Positions 59,264 through 64,000 of a DNA stretch of 64,000 nucleotides are shown piece by piece. The position numbers and the translations under genes were made by a program. The DNA is taken from the NCBI GenBank assembly GCA_036365455.1, contig JAWQUS010000008.1:20939501-21003500 (forward strand). The letters are read 5' to 3'. The notes beneath the pieces were generated by a model. It saw only the letters and a list, made by a program, of their open reading frames with translations. It was not told the origin of the DNA and did not search any database. Numbering within the stretch: position 1 is the first letter of the stretch; the number at the start of each line of letters is the position of its first letter. Origin of the DNA: Macrosoma leucophasiata. Its lineage: Eukaryota > Arthropoda > Insecta > Lepidoptera > Hedylidae.

Positions 59264-59282
59264 GATGCGGCTCGAAGGTCCA
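59264..59282 (-). other. candidate primer binding site
   Basis: On the minus strand, one base after the 5' LTR, the sequence reads TGGACCTTCGAGCCGCATC. It resembles the complement of the 3' end of eukaryotic tRNA-Tyr (acceptor strand CGAAGG preceded by GGCT), with mismatches at the discriminator base and in the T stem. The tRNA comparison is from memory. Confidence 0.5.
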
Positions 59283-59283
59283 A

Positions 59284-59562
59284 TGTTTGTTTCGTGTATT
59301 TCGTGTTTCGTGTGATCGTATTGTCGTTCTTGCTCAGGATCAGGCGTTGAAATAATTACTTAACGAAGATGGTATAAAAACGTATAATTTCCCCTTTTTT
59401 ACAAATTACATTAGAAAAACGAGTAGTATAACGTTTAAGGGTTTGTAACGAGTGAGCGATTAATGTGCACTTTTGAAATTTGTCGTTCATTGGTCGGCGC
59501 GAACGGAGACCGGTGACCGAGGAACCATTCGGACGTCGTTCATTCGTATAGCCGCGGTAACA
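59284..59562 (-). repeat. 5' LTR of the BEL/Pao element
   Basis: 279 bp. This is the upstream LTR in the element's own minus-strand orientation. It is followed internally by a primer-binding-site candidate at about 59264-59282. I found no base difference from the other LTR. Confidence 0.92.
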
Positions 59563-59751
59563 CCAAATAAAAACGGCTGCATATAAGAGTTGCTGGCTGA
59601 TAAAATAAAAAAAGAATAATTAAAAATACTTGCGGCCAAATTTTGATAGGCAACATAGTGGATAAATATTCTCTAGAATATAAATATGCATAAAAATTAG
59701 GTTTGCACCATATCTCGATGAACGTAACGATTCTGCAGTGGGATCCGAACC

Positions 59752-59915
59752 TGACGGCCTAGTGTGTTATGCCTCTACGCCGGAAATTACAGAGCCATAC
59801 TTTTCCACCGGACCGGAACACGATAATGCTAAATACTACCTACCATTTAGTGCCAAGTAGATTAGATAATGCGGTGTTGCCCGCGACCTCCTTTACTGGA
59901 GCTCTACCACCAGTA
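59752..59915 (-). repeat. family A repeat, right fragment (split)
   Basis: Starts TGACGGCCTAGTG, which is where the left fragment at 50313-50435 breaks off, and runs to GAGCTCTACCACCAGT. Together the two fragments make one repeat copy. Confidence 0.65.
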
Positions 59916-59984
59916 AAAAGTTACAGTGTTTTCTTACTAAGAGCAATCGCTAAGAGCTTTCGAGTACGTTCAGTGGCAATTTTT

Positions 59985-60115
59985 CAATGCTGCCCTCGGA
60001 GTTTGTTAAAGTGCCCGGCGATGTGGTACAATTGATCTATCTAGCGAATTGTATGAATGCATTTATCTCTGCCTGCCCATCGTGGATAGCCTGTAGCGTG
60101 AAGTCTAGTCGTCTA
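59985..60115 (+). repeat. SINE 3' fragment
   Basis: GTTAAAGTGCCCGGCGATG and ATTTATCTCTGCCTGCCC match the 3' half of the SINE at 8530-8848. Confidence 0.5.
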
Positions 60116-61475
60116 GTCTTCTACTTTTTATAAAGTACATTATAAGCTATATGTGTTAGGTACTCTTAAACCTATCGTCGTCATTACATCTACTTGATGC
60201 CTATCTTATAATTTATAAAATAATTTTGTAACTTAATCTTATAATAATCATGTTTTATACATTTATTGATTTTGTTAACAAATTTTCACATAAATCAGGC
60301 TGAATAAAGAGGTTATTAACTAACCGAACATTTTATATACATCGTAGAATGCGGCTCCGTCAAAGAGTAGAGACATTTCTCGAAGCGACAAGACAATTTT
60401 GACGGTATTTTTTTATTCACACACTGTTTTCCCTGAAAGAGAGAAAAACATTTTATTAGTGCAGCCAACGTTCAGTTAATACTGTACTACTCGTACATAG
60501 AAATAAAAAAACAAACCATAGAACAAAAAAGAAGCCTGCAGCCTAACTTCTTAAGTTGAATCCCTGGATCGTGGATCAAGTGTTAATTGGATATTTCCCA
60601 CACTGAGTTTATTTAGCGCCCAATCAAGGTAAAAAAATATATCATATTATAATAGGACTGAAAAAGACTTCTAAACCTAATATAATATGAATTTCTTGTC
60701 AATTTCTTGGCATTCTTGCCAATGGAAAAAACATTACTGTTAAAAGAAACATCCCAACTATATATTTACATCGGACAACTATTTTAACTCTTTGCCTCGT
60801 GCAAAAAGTTTTGAAAACATATAATATTATAGTTATATTAGCGTCATGAGTCATATAAGAGAGTTGTTCTTAATTTATTTGGTCACTTTAAATACTTCTG
60901 ACCACAATAGCCGTTTTCTCTCAGAGAACGTACGGCGTAGGCATAAATCAAAAGTTATTTATGACATTAATTCTTTGCATTAGCATTGATCAATTCCGTT
61001 CTTTTCGTGAGCGAGTAACTCGGTTGACATAAAATAAGTTTCTCTATGAAATTGAATATACGGGGGTTCGCGTGCTTGTCCCCATTTTGTGAGTAACCCA
61101 CAACCGATGTCTCTCTCAACCGTAATGGGTTATAATATATTAAATTGGCAATATTGTCCCGATTAAGTACCGATAAGTGAACCGGTCATGTCATGTTCGG
61201 ACGAACCTAGATAACCCTACTTTAGAGGACAGACGATGCTATTATAATACTTACCTAAAATTATTGTTAAGATATTATTTGTTTTTAGGAACGTTGACAA
61301 GAGACAAATTCAACAAGTATGTACTTGTGATAGACTTTTTTTGTAGTGTGTGTGGGTATCACGCGTAGTTCCCTCCGCAAAAAGTGACAGAATGTTTTGC
61401 ATCGGTAATAAACACTATGGCGACTCCCCTCCGGTGCGCCGCGGCGGCCGGTGGCTCGTGTTGCTCTATGATCAT

Positions 61476-61557
61476 ACCCTACACTACTCTACCTTACCCT
61501 ACCCTAAACTACCCCACCCTATCCTACACTACCCTACACTACCCAACTCTACAAGGC
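61476..61557. repeat. degenerate CCCTA/CTACC tandem repeat
   Basis: Runs of TACCCTA and ACTACCC units. It is not the insect telomere repeat TTAGG. Confidence 0.75.
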
Positions 61558-61602
61558 GGCTAAACTGATGCTTTATACGATTTTTTTTATTTTGTTTATT
61601 AA

Positions 61603-61643
61603 TAGGTGCGTTTACACACGCTCTGTGTAAACGCGCCTATTGA
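61603..61643. repeat. hairpin with ~18-bp arms
   Basis: AATAGGTGCGTTTACACA and its near-inverse TGTGTAAACGCGCCTATT with a loop of about 5 bases; one mismatch. Confidence 0.8.
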
Positions 61644-62587
61644 TGAATATTATTTATTTATCCTTGCCTCTACAAATAAGAATTACATATTCGTAGACTT
61701 GCCTATTATCCTATTCGAAAAAAAACTATCAAAAACACAAAAATCAAAAAAGTCGTTTCCGCCGTTCTTGAGTTATAAGTAGTGTAACTAATATCACTTT
61801 GTTTTATATATGAATATGTATATATGACTATAATTTCACAATTATAAACATGACGACCCATAACCTATTACCAATCGAGTTGAAGTTGATGCTAACGTTA
61901 TGCGAAATTATCATTACAGAAAATTCATTTTTATGTTATTTTGGATGAATTTTGTTTGACACAAGCACTACCACTAAAAGCATTTAATTTCACAGCCGGC
62001 TTAGATTTTTGGCCAAAGGTTACCGAAGCCTACGCTTCGGTCGCACATTACCAACCATATCCACATTTTCTGCGGCGGAGTGGAGTAGTTGTGGTGGCGC
62101 GTGTGAAACAAGCCTTAGTCAGAGAATATGTAATAACACTACGTATAGAATTGACACTTCGACGTCCCGCCCGATTTCCCCGCCTCGCCCAACCACCTCC
62201 CCTCTTATGGGCGACGGTTGGTATTTTCTACGTTGTACGCACATAGGTGCACGTGTAAATACACGTCACTGATTGATGTCTGTGTTAAACGAGACCCAAT
62301 TAAGCGTTTGTATGGAATTTTGGCCGAGTGTCCGCGGTGTGTATTAATCGAGGAACTCCCTCTATCTTAGGGCTCACACGGACGCTCATAGACACATGCC
62401 GACACCAAAGAGCCGCTCGTCTATGAGTCCTTAGGTCGAGATTGATAGATATACTTTGATTGATAGATATACTACTCGTATATTTTGAGTAAGTTTAATT
62501 TTTAATACTAATACTGTTTCACTGACATGTTATAATCTTTTACTTTGGCAAGTACAATTTCACTAAATTCAGAACAAGTACCTAGGT

Positions 62588-62888
62588 ATAGTGGTGGTAG
62601 AGTTCTTTTATTGGTGGTAGAGTTCCAGCTCGAGGGTGTATGTACCACCGCATTACCTAATTTATCTGCCGCCAAATGGTAGTGTTCAGCATTAGTGTTC
62701 CGGTTAGATGGTAATGTATGGGCCCGTAATAACTATCACAGACATAATAAATAAGGTTTTAGGGGTGCATTTTGACCTCTGGGCTTTGTGTAAATGTTTA
62801 TAGGCTGCAGTCATGAAACCAATTTTAATGACACACTTAACATCCATGTGTACCTACTGCATATTTGTTTGCCACTTTCATTAAATAA
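62588..62888 (+). repeat. family A repeat with duplicated head
   Basis: The opening GTGGTGGTAGAGTTC occurs twice within 40 bases; otherwise diverged full length. Confidence 0.65.
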
Positions 62889-62983
62889 AAAAAGTAAAGC
62901 AAAATAATATTTTGACGTATCTGTAAAACAACATAAGTATTAAAAGTTCGACTCTATGACACAGTAATAGCAAGAGTAGTTTT

Positions 62984-63270
62984 AACTGGTGGTAGAACTC
63001 CAGTGACGGAGTTCGCGGACGTAGGCACCACCGCATTACCTAACATACTTGCCGTTAGATGGTAGTGTTCAGCACTATCGTGTTCCGGTCAGGTGGTAAT
63101 GTACGGCCCTGTAATTTCCGGCACAGAGGCATAACCCCTTAGGCCTCAGGAGTGGTAACGCATCTGCATTTTGACCCTGGTCTTTGCGTGGGGTGTCTAT
63201 AGGCTGCAATCATCACTTACCATCAATGTGAACTGCATGCTTGCTTGCCACTTCCATAACATCAAAAAAA
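62984..63270 (+). repeat. family A repeat, full length
   Basis: ACTGGTGGTAGAACTCCAG to CATAACATCAAAAAAAA. Confidence 0.8.
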
Positions 63271-63859
63271 AAAGTTAAGTCTCAGTGCGGGCAGTGAATA
63301 TGGAATTCGCTTGGAATGAGCCTTAACTGTTCTGCCTAACAAACGTTGGTTAGTTGTTGGTGTACTTGACGAAAGCGATGTCGGTATAAATCAGTGCGAG
63401 CGACAAGCGACAAGTGTCTGATAGTGTCGCGATTGGAATGTTGCGCTGTTGCAGCGCTACGGAAACGACGTCTGCGTGCGTCGGACGCTGCTGACAGCGC
63501 GGCAGCGTCAACCGAAGCGTCGGACGTGCTGTAAACAACACTTTATTTTTAACTGCCCCTTTCTTTGTGAACGGTTAACATTATTTTTAAATGACTTATG
63601 TTATGTTTTCATTTATAGTTATAGCATAATTATAGTAGTACAACATAAGACCTAAAAATTCTGTGAAAATTTTAAGCGTCTACTTGCTACCGTTGTTATC
63701 GAAAAAAAAACACCTTTATTGGATGCCTTCTTAGACTTCTTAACATTTTCATTTTCTTATTTTTAGTAATTAATTTAGTCTTTATAGCGGTAACAGAAAT
63801 ACATAATTTGTGAAAATTTTAGCCTTCCAGCTATCACTATTTATGAGATACAGCCTGGT

Positions 63860-63867
<8 letters not shown>

Positions 63868-63915
<48 letters not shown>

Positions 63916-63916
63916 G
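63868..63916. repeat. (GACA)n tract within an interspersed repeat
   Basis: About 12 tetramer units following GATACAGCCTGGTGACAGAC, a context I associate with a common dispersed repeat. Confidence 0.85.
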
Positions 63917-64000
63917 CGGAGGATTAGTTATATTTTTATTTCTGAACCGATTCACATGGAACAAACATTAAATGTTAAGTGAAACTTACCACAATATATT

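Larger units (their letters stand above)
53437..59562 (-). mobile_element. complete BEL/Pao LTR retrotransposon
   Basis: A full-length element of 6126 bp on the minus strand. Two 279-bp LTRs read TGTTTG...TAACA on the + strand, and the element is flanked by a 5-bp target duplication CCAAA at 53432-53436 and 59563-59567; TG...CA ends and a 5-bp duplication fit BEL/Pao. The LTRs appear identical when read side by side and the single long ORF is open, so the insertion looks very recent and possibly active. A 226-bp leader separates the 5' LTR from the start codon. No envelope-like ORF is present. It interrupts a family B DNA element. Confidence 0.93.
50436..59751. mobile_element. family B TIR element, split by LINEs and BEL/Pao
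   Basis: The left terminus GGTTAGGATCCCACTG starts at 50436; its inverted partner CAGTGGGATCCGAACC ends at 59751. Remaining body pieces are 50436-50459, 53102-53436 and 59563-59751, so the original element was only about 0.5 kb. Another copy at 42643-44362 shares both terminal regions and the sub-terminal segments (ATATGCTGCAAATCT on the left, ACTTGCGGCCAAATTTTGA on the right). No transposase is present, so it is a non-autonomous DNA transposon. Its flanks are the two halves of one family A repeat. Confidence 0.75.
60116..62587. other. no gene recognised
   Basis: AT-rich with the hairpin and CCCTA-type repeats listed separately. A GC-richer patch at about 61990-62400 has no coding pattern I trust. 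Confidence 0.45.

Noticed and set aside
61476..61557. telomere-like array
   Set aside because: Units are CCCTA/CTACC and irregular; the insect telomere repeat is TTAGG.
61941..62272. Overlapping ORFs of about 90-100 codons
   Set aside because: No start context, splice sites or family resemblance; GC-richer composition alone explains the openness.
1..64000. CRISPR arrays, bacterial operons or phage genes
   Set aside because: Spliced genes, LINEs, SINEs and BEL/Pao elements mark this as animal nuclear DNA; no regularly spaced short repeats were seen.

Overview
This window reads as eukaryotic nuclear DNA from a moth or butterfly (Lepidoptera). It is AT-rich, has spliced genes with short exons and long introns, and is crowded with interspersed repeats of kinds I associate with lepidopteran genomes: RTE-type LINE tails, Jockey/CR1-like LINEs, tRNA- and 5S-derived SINEs, BEL/Pao LTR elements and many short DNA transposons. 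The assignment rests on pattern recognition; no search was run.

The only host protein-coding gene I can support is the 5' part of a perlecan-like gene (trol in Drosophila, HSPG2 in mammals) on the + strand, with ten exons between 26861 and 46186. In order they encode a short N-terminal segment, two acidic micro-exons with a Ser-Gly dipeptide in acidic context, a SEA domain split over two exons, and five LDL-receptor class A modules, one per exon. Every junction I could phase joins in frame. The signal-peptide exon was not found and is either further upstream or outside the window. The last exon seen is followed by at least 17.8 kb without a recognisable exon, so the gene must continue past base 64000.

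Layout. 1-26860: no convincing host exon; LINE tails, short DNA transposons, SINEs and a 1.4-kb pogo-like element with TA target duplication. 26861-46186: perlecan-like exons in repeat-filled introns; two LDLa exons are a recent local duplication. 46187-64000: presumed long intron dominated by a transposon nest at about 50313-59915. In this nest a ~280-bp repeat (family A) was split by a terminal-inverted-repeat element (family B). Family B was then hit by a LINE fragment, which carries a second LINE inside it, and separately by a complete BEL/Pao retrotransposon with apparently identical LTRs and an intact 1757-codon ORF.

In this answer, family A is the ~280-bp repeat whose ends read ACTGGTGGTAGAGCTC and TTACATAAAAAA. 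Family B has TIRs beginning GGTTAGGATCCCACTG. Family E is the repeat ending in CTACGGAACCCTAAAA. Family F is the repeat opening ACTAGCTGACCCGGCAAAC. Family I is the fold-back MITE with TIR CAAGAAATAATGCAC. Stretches not listed hold nothing I can name.
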